Assembly: GCA_016708725.1 (NCBI GenBank)
Contig: JADJFE010000030.1
Coordinates: 372,001-436,000, forward strand
Length of the DNA stretch: 64,000 nucleotides
Reading direction: 5' to 3'
Origin: Candidatus Aalborgicola bjergmarkensis
GTDB lineage: Bacteria > Pseudomonadota > Gammaproteobacteria > Burkholderiales > Burkholderiaceae_C
The position numbers and the translations under genes are program-made. Of the stretch, positions 42,629-51,506 are shown in pieces. Position 1 is the first letter of the stretch. The number at the start of each line of letters is the position of its first letter. The notes below the pieces were generated by a model, which saw nothing but the letters and a program-made list of their open reading frames with translations, was not told the origin of the DNA and ran no database searches.

Positions 42629-44231
42629 AGGCTGTAGAAATTCGAGAGCTATCGGGCTATTGCCGTTTCCTGTTTTTGGATTCGAGCAGGTACAAAATGT
42701 TTAGTATTACGGATTGAGCAACCAGACTGCCGACGTAGAGTAAGACCATGCCCCAACTATCCAAGCTAATACGGAGTCGTGACGAATGGAGAACTAAAGC
42801 GGTTCTAAGAGGATCCGAAACTCGAGAGTTCAGGAAGGCCGACAAACGAAATAGGGCAAGGATAGCCGTACTTGAGAAACAAAACGAAGAGCTACGCCAG
42901 TCTGTCGAAGACTTAAAAAAACAGCTGACCACAGCACCTGTGCTTGCTATAGAGACAAATGAGGCAAAGGAAGTGCGAGCATTATGTTTTTTCTTGTGAT
43001 CGACGCGGTCGTTTCGTATCGCAGCGTCCCGCGAATTCTTGAGTTATTTCAAACCAGGACGGCACTGGACTTGATGGGTGCCGCACTTTACCTCTGTCAT
43101 CAACTGGACACTACGGTTAGGCTTGGGTTTGCTTCAGTCAAGCCCATCAGCCAAGCTTGGCTGGCAATCGTTGATCATTCCATAGACATCGGAACGAAAA
43201 AGGCTTTGGTTGTGTTGAGGGTGCGTGTGGATGCACTCGCCACCAGAGGTGCCGCGATCCGACTGCAGGACTGAATGTGTTGGCTTGAAAGTTTGCGAAC
43301 AAGTCAATGGCGAAAGTATTGCATTGGACTTGAAACGATCTTCACCCAAGCAGGCAAGCCTTTGGGGATTATTAGTGACGGGGCTACAGCTGCAAAAAGG
43401 TGTCCGGATATTCTCGAAAAATCAAGCTGTTACGATTCCTGCAATAGAAGACATTGGTCAGTTGGCCAATGCGCTTAAAACCAGTTTGAGAAAACCGCCC
43501 GTATAAGCGCTTCACGGCTGTAACCACTCAAGGGCGTTGCCACGGCAAACGGACATGGCATTTTTGATTCCGCCTAAATTGCGTAGCAAAGGACGCTCAA
43601 AGTATCAGTACGCTAGGCAAGTGGGGTAGCAAGATGCTTGACGTGTTCGCGATCAAGGGCCGTGCAAAGAAGGGAAGTCTACTAGACAGGTACGTGCCGC
43701 GCTGCCGGGCTTCCTCCTGCTAAAGCCCTTTATTCAGCGTTTTGCAAGCGACCAAAGTGGTCTCACAAGTCATGGAAGTCCTCAAAAATAAAGGACTCAA
43801 CCAAACCAGTTACGAACAGTGTCATCAATTGGCAAAAGAACTCCCGCAAAATTCCAAAGTAAAAAGCGTCTGGAGACGTGGTTGCAAAACACCTCGAAAT
43901 CCAGAAAAAATTGCTCGGGCTCGAATTCCCCTTGTTGGTCAGCAGTGACATCATCGAATCGCTCTTCGGCAATTTCAAGCACATAATTGAACGCAGCCCA
44001 CAAGCTGACATGAATCGCACAACTTTGTTGATTCCGGCCCTCTGCGGAAATCTGAATGAAATCTCCATCACACAAGCGCTAAATAAAGTTCGCCACAATG
44101 ATCTAAACGTTTGGGAGAAGGAAAACATTCCCTATACCGTACGAAAGAAGCGTCAGGCATTCTTCGGGGGAAATGGAAGCCAAAACCCGGAAATTTCCAA
44201 CTCTAAACAAAGGGGCTAATTCGACAGCCTA
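42629..44231 (+). mobile_element. Decayed 1603-bp insertion sequence
   Basis: The element is bounded by imperfect terminal inverted repeats (AGGCTGTAGAAATTCGAG on the left; AGGCTGTCGAATTAG as the complement of the right end) and by an 11-base direct repeat ACCCAGCGGCT. If one base is assigned to each end, the duplication reads 9 bases. It interrupts a receptor kinase gene. Its transposase is broken by several frameshifts, so it is old and immobile on its own. I cannot place it in a named IS family from sequence alone. Confidence 0.85.
42748..44219 (+). pseudogene. Transposase pseudogene of the decayed insertion sequence
   Basis: Reading in alternating frames gives one protein of roughly 450-490 residues. 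A coiled N-terminus (RARIAVLEKQNEELRQSVED) is followed by FFLVIDAVVSYRSVPRILEL, then AWLAIVDHSIDIGTKKALV with a likely first catalytic Asp. Next come VCEQVNGESIALDL, GKPLGIISDG with a likely second Asp, VTIPAIEDIG, and SSDIIESLFGNFKHIIERSP with a likely catalytic Glu. The segments lie in at least three frames with jumps near 42990, 43275, 43330, 43380, 43510 and 43880, and stops between 43510 and 43740. This is a dead DDE-type transposase. The final segment (43878-44219) is the longest intact piece. Confidence 0.75.
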
Positions 44232-45015
44232 CCCAGCGGCTGACAATGGTGCTGCGCTCCTTGTCGCTGATGGCATCGGCTCCTTTTTGCATGATGTGCC
44301 CCAGCAGCGGTTCATCGTTGCGGGTCACAATGCCCAGGTCGTGCGTGAAGTTGAGCGTGTGCGAGATTTTCAAGTCCAGCATGCCGCGTTTTTGCACCGT
44401 GTAGCCCAGAGACGGCAGGTTGTCGATGTAGCCGAAGTTTTCGCCACTTTGTACCTTTTGCAGTCCATCGAGGGTGCTCTCCACATCAACGATGTTCATG
44501 AACGGATAGAGTTTCTGCAGTATTTTCTTGGGCGCAAAACCCTTGATGAGGCCGACCTTGCGGTTGCCGATGTCTTCAGCCTGGTGCAGGTAGGGTTCGC
44601 TGGTGCGGGTGACCACGCCCAGGGGTTCCGAGACGTAGGGGCGTGTGAAATCGAGCAAATCGTGGCGGCTGGGTATGTCCATGCCCAGCGGCAGCATGTC
44701 ACAGCGCCGTGCGCGAATAGCTGCCACGGATTCGGCCCAGTCCTTGGTGATAATCAACTCAAAATGCACACCCAGGCGTTCCGCCATCAGTTGCAGCATG
44801 TCTTCGGCAATGCCCTCATGGCGGCCCTGCTCGTTGATGCGCTGGAACGGCAGCCAGTCGGGTTGCACGCAATATTTGATGGGGCCTTTTTGTGCTAGGT
44901 AAGTACGTTCTTCGGGAGTGAGGGAAACCCTGGTCGTGGTTTGTTGGGCCGAACACACCATGCACGCCAGCAGCAAACCCCACAAGACCAAGAGCCGTCG
45001 CATAAGCGTAGCCAT
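44203..45015 (-). CDS. 5' part of the interrupted receptor kinase (periplasmic binding domain)
   Basis: 270 residues, the last few (GCRISPFV) encoded inside the insertion sequence. A signal peptide (RRLLVLWGLLLACMVCSAQ) precedes a family 3 binding domain: IKYCVQPDWLPFQRIN, GIAEDMLQLMAERLGV, and DMLPLGMDIPSRHDLLDFTRPY. It also has KVGLIKGFAPKKILQ and GENFGYIDNLPSLGYTV. It ends DKERSTIVSRWV exactly at the target duplication, and the next codons (SIKLEQGFDY) resume at 42616. Originally one protein of about 815 residues: secreted sensor, membrane helix, PAS, Hpt and CheA-type ATPase. As it stands it would be a free periplasmic binding protein with no signalling part. It starts 5 bases after the PAS kinase stop. 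Confidence 0.85.
   Translation of the reverse strand: MATLMRRLLVLWGLLLACMVCSAQQTTTRVSLTPEERTYLAQKGPIKYCVQPDWLPFQRINEQGRHEGIAEDMLQLMAERLGVHFELIITKDWAESVAAIRARRCDMLPLGMDIPSRHDLLDFTRPYVSEPLGVVTRTSEPYLHQAEDIGNRKVGLIKGFAPKKILQKLYPFMNIVDVESTLDGLQKVQSGENFGYIDNLPSLGYTVQKRGMLDLKISHTLNFTHDLGIVTRNDEPLLGHIMQKGADAISDKERSTIVSRWVGCRISPFV
44232..44242. repeat. Target-site duplication, right copy
   Basis: ACCCAGCGGCT, identical to 42618-42628. The pair defines the insertion point and the reading frame before insertion. Confidence 0.85.
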
Positions 45016-45020
45016 TTTTG

Positions 45021-46316
45021 CTATGAATCCGTATGCAAGATGCGCGGCAACTGGATGTCAATGCGGGTGCCTTCACCCAGGGTGCTTGTCACCTGCAGGT
45101 CCCCGCCCAGGGTTTTATTTGCCAGATTTTTGACAATCGCCATGCCAAGGCCAGTGCCGCCCTTACCAAGTTTTGTGCTGAAAAAGGGTTGGAATATGCG
45201 CTCCAGGGTTTCTGATGGCATGCCGCAGCCGTTGTCGCAAAAGATCAGGCTGACGCGATCATCGTCTGCTTCGCCACGAATAGTCAGAACCCCGTCGCTG
45301 CGATGCTCGAAAGCATGCAAATAAGCGTTATTGATCAGGTTGATGACAACTTGCCCCAACGCCCCAGGCTGCGAGTCCATCTGGATGCCCGGCGCAATAT
45401 CGACCACCACCCGGTGTGAATGCCGTTTGAGGCTCGGGGCCAGCGTTGCCACAATGTCGCGTACGGTCTCGGCCAGATCAAAGGTGCGTTGCTGTTCACT
45501 GGCCTGATCGGTTGCTACCTGGCGGAAGTGGTTGAGCAAGCCGTCGGCTCGTTCAAGATTGTGCAGTATTAACTGGGTACCTTCTTGCATGCGTGCGAAA
45601 AATTGGGTCAGTTCGCTGCGTTTGAGTCCAACAGTATCAACTTTGTGGGCAAATGCTTTCGTCTCATACACCAGTGTGCTGGCCGCCATAACACCGTTCC
45701 CAAGCGGGGTTTTGAGTTCGTGTGACGCACTGGCAACCAGCGTACTCAACGTGGCCCTGGCTTCGCTGCTGGCCAATTGTTCATGCGATTCCTGCAGATG
45801 CAGGAGTGCTGTTTCCAGTTCGGCAGTTCGCTCCTTAACCTTGCCTTCCACATTATCAAGCGCAGTCTGCAGCTTGTTTGTTGCGACTTCAAGCTCAATA
45901 TTTTTCAGAGCCAAGGCGGCATGTGCCTCGCTAAAGTCAGTTTGCAACCGTTTGAGCGCATTAATTTCGTTCAGCACAAAAACGATCTTGCGCGTGCCAT
46001 CATGCCAGATGACCGGACGTTGCAATACGTGGTACCAGTTTTCTGATTCGTCATCGTAGTATTCGGATTGCTGGAGAATTTCAGCGTTATCGGGTGTGGT
46101 ATCTGGTGGCGCGTTCCACTGGTAACTGACAAAGAAGTGCTCGGCACCAGCACTGGCAAACTGTTCGGAAAATTTGCGCCCGATACACGCAGCACCGAGT
46201 GTCTCGCACATGAACTGGTTGGCGTAGATGATGGTTCCGTCTTCAGTATCCACCACGAAAATCAGGTTGGGGATGTCGTAAACCACAGACAACAAAAAAC
46301 GGTCAAATTCCTGCAT
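45021..46316 (-). CDS. PAS-domain sensor histidine kinase
   Basis: About 431 residues and no membrane helix. A PAS domain comes first (FDRFLLSVVYDIPNLIFVVD, IIYANQFMCETLG). A long coiled coil follows (about 150-200), then HisKA with LVASASHELKTPLGNGV (His near 218). The HATPase domain has VINLINNAYLHAFE, CDNGCGMP and GKGGTGLGMAIVKNL. The kinase core is close to that at 11.1 kb. It would autophosphorylate in the cytoplasm in response to a redox or small-molecule cue; no cofactor ligand is evident. ATG 46316 starts MQEFDRF; the frame extends to 46379 with unlike residues. It is the first gene of the signalling operon and lies 5 bases before the receptor kinase. Confidence 0.9.
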   Translation of the reverse strand: MQEFDRFLLSVVYDIPNLIFVVDTEDGTIIYANQFMCETLGAACIGRKFSEQFASAGAEHFFVSYQWNAPPDTTPDNAEILQQSEYYDDESENWYHVLQRPVIWHDGTRKIVFVLNEINALKRLQTDFSEAHAALALKNIELEVATNKLQTALDNVEGKVKERTAELETALLHLQESHEQLASSEARATLSTLVASASHELKTPLGNGVMAASTLVYETKAFAHKVDTVGLKRSELTQFFARMQEGTQLILHNLERADGLLNHFRQVATDQASEQQRTFDLAETVRDIVATLAPSLKRHSHRVVVDIAPGIQMDSQPGALGQVVINLINNAYLHAFEHRSDGVLTIRGEADDDRVSLIFCDNGCGMPSETLERIFQPFFSTKLGKGGTGLGMAIVKNLANKTLGGDLQVTSTLGEGTRIDIQLPRILHTDS

Positions 46317-46418
46317 GGTGTTCTTGGTGCGAAGTCTATTTGGCCGGTGTGTTGGTCGCGACCTTGTGGAGTCCATCATACAGCACGGTAAACCGACACA
46401 CCCACAGTCCCCGTGTGC

Positions 46419-46760
46419 CTACGCCACCGCCAATGCGTCGATCTTGGCGGCGCAAATAAAATCGTTTTCGGACAAACCGCCGATGGCGTGCGTCGAATAA
46501 CGGACGCGGCAGTGACGGTAGCCGACCTCCAGATCGGGATGGTGGTCTTCGCGGTGCGAAATCCAGGCCGTGGCATTGACGAAAGCCAGCGTTTCGTAGT
46601 AATTCCGAAAGCCGTAGCTCTTGGCAATGGCATTGCCGACCAGCTCCCACCCAGGCAATTGTGCCAGAAGGTCCGCGATCTGCTGCTGCTCCAGCGGTGC
46701 AACCCCTCCTTCGCAGGGTTTGCAGGCCTTGGTGCATAGGGCATTGGTATTTGTATCCAT
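46419..46760 (-). CDS. phhB: 4a-hydroxytetrahydrobiopterin dehydratase
   Basis: 113 residues. The family motif is complete: ISHREDHHPDLEVGYRHCRV then RYSTHAIGGL. These proteins dehydrate 4a-hydroxytetrahydrobiopterin, recycling the cofactor of phenylalanine hydroxylase, and in some bacteria assist that enzyme. The N-terminal extension (MDTNTNALCTKACKPCEGG) carries cysteines and is common in Burkholderiales copies. phhA is not in the window. It is divergent from dnaE and upstream of the signalling operon on the same strand, with a gap of about 100 bases. Confidence 0.92.
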   Translation of the reverse strand: MDTNTNALCTKACKPCEGGVAPLEQQQIADLLAQLPGWELVGNAIAKSYGFRNYYETLAFVNATAWISHREDHHPDLEVGYRHCRVRYSTHAIGGLSENDFICAAKIDALAVA

Positions 46761-46850
46761 GGTGAATCTCCGAGTTGCTCAATGTGCTACCAATATAGTG
46801 GGAATCTGAATTCACCACCCATGCGGGCCGGCAAACCTACAATCGCAAGC

Positions 46851-49800
46851 ATGTTTATTCACCTACGCCTGCACACCGAGTTTTCCATCGTGGATGGAAC
46901 CAATCGCATTGACGATGCTGTTGCCGCAGCACGCGCAGATGGCCAGCCGGCACTGGCCATCAGCGACCTGAGCAATCTCTTTGGCGCGATCAAGTTTTAC
47001 AAACTGGCGCGCGCCAAAGGCGTTAAACCGCTCATTGGCGCCGAAGTTTTTCTCGAAGGGCTTGGAGCCGATACCGGCGCGCTGTCGCGCATGCTGCTGC
47101 TGGTGCAGGACAAAGAGGGCTATCTGAACCTGTCCGAATTGCTGGCCAGGGCCTACACCCAGAACATTGTGAAAAACCAGGCCGTGCTCAAGCTGGCATG
47201 GTTGCGCGAATTGAACGCGGGCCTGATCGCCCTCTCGGGTGCCCAGGCGGGTGCTGTGGGCCAGGCGCTGCTGCAAGGCGACAGTACACGCGCGCAGGAA
47301 TGGGCGCAACAGCTCGCTGGCGTATTCGACAACCGCTTTTACCTGGAAGTGCAGCGCGCCGGGCGGGTGGATGATGAAGTACACGTGGCTGCCGCCGTGC
47401 AACTGGCCGCCGGGCTGGGGCTGCCCGTGGTGGCCACGCATCCGGTGCAATTCACCGCACCAGACGATTACGAAGCACACGAAGCGCGGGTGTGTATTGC
47501 CGATGGTGAGATTCTGGGCGACAACCGGCGTGTGCGCCGTTTCACGCGCGAGCAGTACTTCAAGACCCGCGCTGAAATGCTAGCTCTGTTCGACGATCTG
47601 CCCTCGGCGCTGGCCAATACGCTGGAAATTGCCAAACGCTGCAACCTGACGCTGGCGCTGGGCAAACCGCGCCTGCCGGACTTTCCCATACCCGAAGTCA
47701 ACGGCCAGCGCATGACGCCGGAGGACTATTTCCGCTACGCCTCGCATGAAGGTCTGAAAGAGCGCATGGCGCATCTGTACCCGGACGCTGCCGAGCGCGC
47801 ACAGCACATGCCGCGTTATGTCGAACGGCTGGAGTTCGAGATCGCCACCATCCTGAAAATGGGTTTTCCAGGCTACTTCCTGATCGTGGGCGACTTTATC
47901 AACTGGGCCAAGAACAACGGCTGCCCGGTAGGGCCAGGACGCGGCTCCGGGGCCGGGAGCCTGGTGGCCTATGCACTCAAGATCACCGACCTGGACCCGC
48001 TGCACTACAAGCTGCTGTTCGAGCGCTTTTTGAACCCCGAGCGGGTGTCCATGCCCGACTTCGACATTGACTTCTGCCAGACCAACCGCAACCTGGTGAT
48101 TGATTATGTCAAGAGCAAATACGGCAAGGAGGCCGTCAGCCAGATTGCCACTTTCGGCACCATGGCCGCACGCGGTGTGGTGCGCGACGTGGGCCGTGTG
48201 CTGGATATGAGCTACACCTTTTGCGACGGCATCAGCAAACTCATCCCCAACAAACCCGGCACCAATGTCACGCTGCAACTGCCGCCGACGGATGGCAAGA
48301 AGAGCGACAAATACGTCTACGCCAGCGAAGCCGAGCCGATTCTGGCGGAGCGTGAAGCGCAGGAGGAGGACGTAAGAACCCTGCTGGAGCTGGCGCGCAA
48401 GCTGGAGGGCATGACACGCAATGTCGGCATGCACGCCGGTGGTGTGTTGATCGCCCCCGGCAAGTTGACCGATTTTTGCCCGCTGTACCAGCAACCCGGA
48501 AGCGAGTCCGCCGTCAGCCAGTTTGACAAGGATGATGTCGAAGCCATCGGCCTGGTCAAGTTTGACTTTTTGGGCCTGGCCACCCTGACCATTCTGGAGA
48601 TTGCGCGCCAATTCATCATCCAGCGCCACCCCGGCCAGGAGAACTTCAGCTTTGACAACCTGCCGCTCAATGACGCCAAGGTGTACCGATTATTCTCCGA
48701 AGGCAAGACCGAAGCCGTGTTCCAGTTTGAAAGCCGTGGCATGCAAGGCATGCTGCGCGATGCCAAACCCACACGGCTGGAAGACCTGATTGCCCTCAAC
48801 GCCTTGTACCGCCCCGGTCCCATGGACCTGATTCCGAGTTTTGTGGCGCGCAAGCATGGCCGTGAGGAGATTCTGTACCCGCACCCATTGGTCGCCGAGA
48901 TGCTGTCCGAAACCTACGGCATCATGGTCTACCAGGAACAGGTGATGCAAACGGCGCAGATTCTGGGCGGCTACTCGCTGGGCGGCGCCGATATGCTGCG
49001 CCGGGCGATGGGCAAGAAGAAGGCCGAGGAAATGGCCGAACACCGCAGCATCTTCCGTGCCGGTGCGGCCAAAAATGGCATCAGCGCCGACAAGGCCGAC
49101 GAGATTTTCGACCTGATGGAAAAATTCGCTGGCTATGGCTTTAACAAGTCGCACGCCGCTGCCTACTCGCTGCTGGCCTACCACACCGCTTGGCTCAAGG
49201 TGCATTACACGGCGGAGTTCTTCTGCGCCAACATGACGGTGGAAATGGACGACACCGACAAACTCAAGGTGTTGTTCGAGGATGCGCAAAAAATGGGCCT
49301 CTCATTCGAGCCGCCCCATATCAACCGGGGCAATTACCGCTTTGAGCCAATCAGCAACCAGCAAATCCGCTACGGCCTGGGGGCTGTCAAGGGAACCGGC
49401 GAGCAGGCCATCGAAGCCATTGTGGCGGCGCGTACCGGCAAAGGGCCGACACAAGAGGAAGGCCCGTTTACCAGCCTGTTCAACTTTGCCCGTCGCGTGG
49501 ACCGCAACCGCCTCAACAAACGCTGCGTCGAAGCGCTTATCAAAGCCGGTGCCTTTGACACCCTGGAGCCCAACCGGGCCGCACTGGTGGCCAGCATTGA
49601 CCTGGCATTCAGTTTTGCCAGTGCCTGCGCGGCCAACGCCAACCAGGCAGGTCTATTTGATATGGACGACACGGACGCGCACGGCTCCAGCACCCAGGAG
49701 CCCGATCTGCTGCCCAGCACGCCGTGGGGCATCAAGGAGCGCCTGGGTTTCGAGAAAACTGCCGTGGGTTTTTATCTCTCCGGGCATTTGTTTGACGAAG

Positions 49801-50396
49801 TACGCCAGGAAGTGCGCTGCTTTGTCAAACGCCCGCTGGATGAATTGCTTGAAAGCCGCGAACCCCAGTTGCTGGCCGGTATCGTCAGCGACTTTCGCAC
49901 CATCAACGGCCACAAAGGCAAGCTGGCGCTGTTCAAACTCGACGACGCATCGGCGCTGATCGAAGCACGCGCCGACGAAGCGCTGATCAATGCCCACAAG
50001 AACCTGCTCAAGGACGATGAACTCATCATCGCACTGGGCAAGGCGCAGCCGGACCGTTTCTCGGGCGGCATTCAGATCACCTTGCAGCAGGTATGGAGCC
50101 TGGAGCAGGCGCGCTGCCACTTTGGCAAGTCCCTGCGCATCACAATCCATGCCCAAAGCAGCACAAAAACACCCGATATCGCACGGCTATTGCGCGAATT
50201 TCCAGCTGTCAGTCAGGAAACCGAAAGCGGCAAACAACTCCTGGGGCTGCCGGTGCGTATGCTGGTGCAGTGCCCAGGTGCCAGTGGCGAATTGCAACTG
50301 GATGACAAGAGCCGCTGTTTCCCCAGCGATGCGGCACTGGCTGCGTGGCGTGTGCAGACCAGCCCAGGAGAAGTGGCGATTGTCTACAACAACTAA
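46851..50396 (+). CDS. dnaE: DNA polymerase III alpha subunit
   Basis: The replicative polymerase subunit, 1181 residues, matching the DnaE1 type. An N-terminal PHP domain begins FIHLRLHTEFSIVDG. The polymerase centre has CPVGPGRGSGAGSLVAYAL and the catalytic pair in MPDFDIDFC, with NVGMHAGGVLIAP and FQFESRGMQGMLRDA nearby. The fingers and helix-hairpin-helix part follow with FNKSHAAAYSLLAYHTAWL, and an OB fold near 1000 (LAGIVSDFRTINGHKGKLA). ATG 46851 is chosen because the family-like sequence starts there; the frame is open back to 46782. The first of two 104-bp direct repeats lies just after the stop. Confidence 0.98.
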   Translation: MFIHLRLHTEFSIVDGTNRIDDAVAAARADGQPALAISDLSNLFGAIKFYKLARAKGVKPLIGAEVFLEGLGADTGALSRMLLLVQDKEGYLNLSELLARAYTQNIVKNQAVLKLAWLRELNAGLIALSGAQAGAVGQALLQGDSTRAQEWAQQLAGVFDNRFYLEVQRAGRVDDEVHVAAAVQLAAGLGLPVVATHPVQFTAPDDYEAHEARVCIADGEILGDNRRVRRFTREQYFKTRAEMLALFDDLPSALANTLEIAKRCNLTLALGKPRLPDFPIPEVNGQRMTPEDYFRYASHEGLKERMAHLYPDAAERAQHMPRYVERLEFEIATILKMGFPGYFLIVGDFINWAKNNGCPVGPGRGSGAGSLVAYALKITDLDPLHYKLLFERFLNPERVSMPDFDIDFCQTNRNLVIDYVKSKYGKEAVSQIATFGTMAARGVVRDVGRVLDMSYTFCDGISKLIPNKPGTNVTLQLPPTDGKKSDKYVYASEAEPILAEREAQEEDVRTLLELARKLEGMTRNVGMHAGGVLIAPGKLTDFCPLYQQPGSESAVSQFDKDDVEAIGLVKFDFLGLATLTILEIARQFIIQRHPGQENFSFDNLPLNDAKVYRLFSEGKTEAVFQFESRGMQGMLRDAKPTRLEDLIALNALYRPGPMDLIPSFVARKHGREEILYPHPLVAEMLSETYGIMVYQEQVMQTAQILGGYSLGGADMLRRAMGKKKAEEMAEHRSIFRAGAAKNGISADKADEIFDLMEKFAGYGFNKSHAAAYSLLAYHTAWLKVHYTAEFFCANMTVEMDDTDKLKVLFEDAQKMGLSFEPPHINRGNYRFEPISNQQIRYGLGAVKGTGEQAIEAIVAARTGKGPTQEEGPFTSLFNFARRVDRNRLNKRCVEALIKAGAFDTLEPNRAALVASIDLAFSFASACAANANQAGLFDMDDTDAHGSSTQEPDLLPSTPWGIKERLGFEKTAVGFYLSGHLFDEVRQEVRCFVKRPLDELLESREPQLLAGIVSDFRTINGHKGKLALFKLDDASALIEARADEALINAHKNLLKDDELIIALGKAQPDRFSGGIQITLQQVWSLEQARCHFGKSLRITIHAQSSTKTPDIARLLREFPAVSQETESGKQLLGLPVRMLVQCPGASGELQLDDKSRCFPSDAALAAWRVQTSPGEVAIVYNN

Positions 50397-50407
50397 TCCA
50401 CTGGTTT

Positions 50408-50511
50408 ATGGTGCGGCTCTTTAGATGTTCTGCCGTGCTGTGGGCTGGGTTATTTTTACTACGTTATTGGTAGCTGCAGCCGCACAACCCACGGGGGCTA
50501 GAGGCTGATTT
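50408..50511 (+). repeat. 104-bp direct repeat, copy 1
   Basis: This copy matches 53366-53469 at 99 of 104 positions by my count. It contains an internal inverted repeat (GTGCGGCT at 50411 and AGCCGCAC at 50478) and a GCTGCAGC palindrome, so it could fold. It lies 11 bases after the dnaE stop. Confidence 0.9.
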
Positions 50512-50535
50512 TGTTCTCAATGTGTGATCTTCTTC

Positions 50536-50943
50536 TCACGGGGTGCCAACCCAGTTTTCCATCTTCAGTCCGGGATAGTCCTTGAAATCGGCTTCGTTGT
50601 TCGTGACCAGTGTCAGCCCCAGGCAGAGAGCATGGGCGGCGATGAGTTGGTCCATCGTGTCGCGGCGGCGGTCACGCACGGCAGCGCGCAGGATGCCATA
50701 GTTTTTGGCAGCACTTGATTCAAAGGCCACGACTGGCACGCGCAGTACCAGGCGCGCAAGGGATTTTGCGGCCACATCACGGTCTGCGCCAACACAGCGT
50801 TCAACACCGTGGCAAAGCTCTGCGTATGTCACCACAGACATGACGACTTGCCCCACAACAGCGGACTTGAAGCGCTGAACCACTTGTGGCGGATGGGCGT
50901 CGAGCAGGTAAATGCAGATGTTGGTGTCGAGCATGTACTGCAT
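50536..50943 (-). CDS. vapC: VapC-family PIN-domain toxin
   Basis: 135 residues forming a PIN domain, a metal-dependent RNase that cuts RNA when not held by its antitoxin. The acidic residues are in place: Asp in MLDTNICIYLL, Glu in TYAELCHGVER, Asp in DTMDQLIAAHA, and Asp in TNNEADFKDYPGLKMENW. It starts 3 bases after the vapB stop, the usual antitoxin-first order. It lies within the island bounded by the 104-bp repeats and downstream of dnaE on the opposite strand. Confidence 0.93.
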   Translation of the reverse strand: MQYMLDTNICIYLLDAHPPQVVQRFKSAVVGQVVMSVVTYAELCHGVERCVGADRDVAAKSLARLVLRVPVVAFESSAAKNYGILRAAVRDRRRDTMDQLIAAHALCLGLTLVTNNEADFKDYPGLKMENWVGTP

Positions 50944-50946
50944 GAC

Positions 50947-51216
50947 TCAATCCTGCGCCTTGCCGCTCTGCAGGCCAACGCAGTCCCAATCGCGCTCACG
51001 CTGCTCATGAAACTCACGGCCCTCGGCCATAAAGCTTTTCGGGAAGGCGGCAAAAATCTCGGTCAGGTCACCAATGGTTTCCTGCACCACCGGGCGTAGC
51101 ACCAGCGTGTTGCCCACACGCTCGATTTCAACGTCTTGCGCGCCATCCGCAAAGGCCAGTTCTTTAGGAATGCGCACGGCCAGCGAATTGCCGCTCTTGA
51201 AAACGCGTGTCAACAT
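50947..51216 (-). CDS. vapB: VapB-family antitoxin (AbrB-type)
   Basis: 89 residues. The N-terminal AbrB/SpoVT-like DNA-binding swapped hairpin is evident: MLTRVFKSGNSLAVRIPKEL, then VEIERVGNTLVLRPV. The C-terminal part (GREFHEQRERDWD) would bind and block the toxin. AAGGAG lies 8 bases before the ATG at 51216, deciding the start over a longer frame that runs into the mobile element. It forms an operon with vapC and likely represses its own promoter (family knowledge). Confidence 0.9.
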   Translation of the reverse strand: MLTRVFKSGNSLAVRIPKELAFADGAQDVEIERVGNTLVLRPVVQETIGDLTEIFAAFPKSFMAEGREFHEQRERDWDCVGLQSGKAQD

Positions 51217-51369
51217 GGGGGTTCTCCTTGAATGCCTGAGTATATACAGGATATACAAGTATCCGCGCCGAAGAATAGCTCCCCGTCCTTCAGGGCGGGG
51301 ATGCAGAGCGCGGACAGCGAAGCTGTCCTTGTAGCGGATGTACGTCTTGAACATGGTTAAAATCACAGT

Positions 51370-51408
51370 ATGAAACGCCTCCAAGCCTTCAAATTTGAGT
51401 TGATCCAT
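51370..51408 (+). pseudogene. Truncated tnpB start in the first left-end copy
   Basis: ATG at 51370 begins MKRLQAFKFELIH, almost the same as the start of the full gene at 51507 (MQRLQAFKFELM), but the frame leaves tnpB after about 13 codons and enters the second left-end copy. It marks a partial second element. Confidence 0.7.
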
Positions 51409-51506
51409 GCGCGGCAAACCTCGCCCTTCAGGGCGGGGTCAAGAGCGCGGACACCGCAGGTGTCCATGTAACAGGTGCGAACCTTTAGTCTGGTTAAAAT
51501 TACAGT

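Noticed and set aside
43742..43948. A small independent gene inside the decayed insertion sequence
   Set aside because: Its sequence is one frame-shifted piece of the transposase and aligns in order with the neighbouring pieces.
44203..45015. The family 3 binding protein as a complete free-standing gene
   Set aside because: Its last codons come from the insertion sequence and the missing continuation is in frame at 42616, so it is the 5' half of a split gene.
47580..48629. A 349-residue open frame antisense to dnaE
   Set aside because: dnaE is intact and conserved on the other strand; the antisense frame is Gln/His-rich with no motif.
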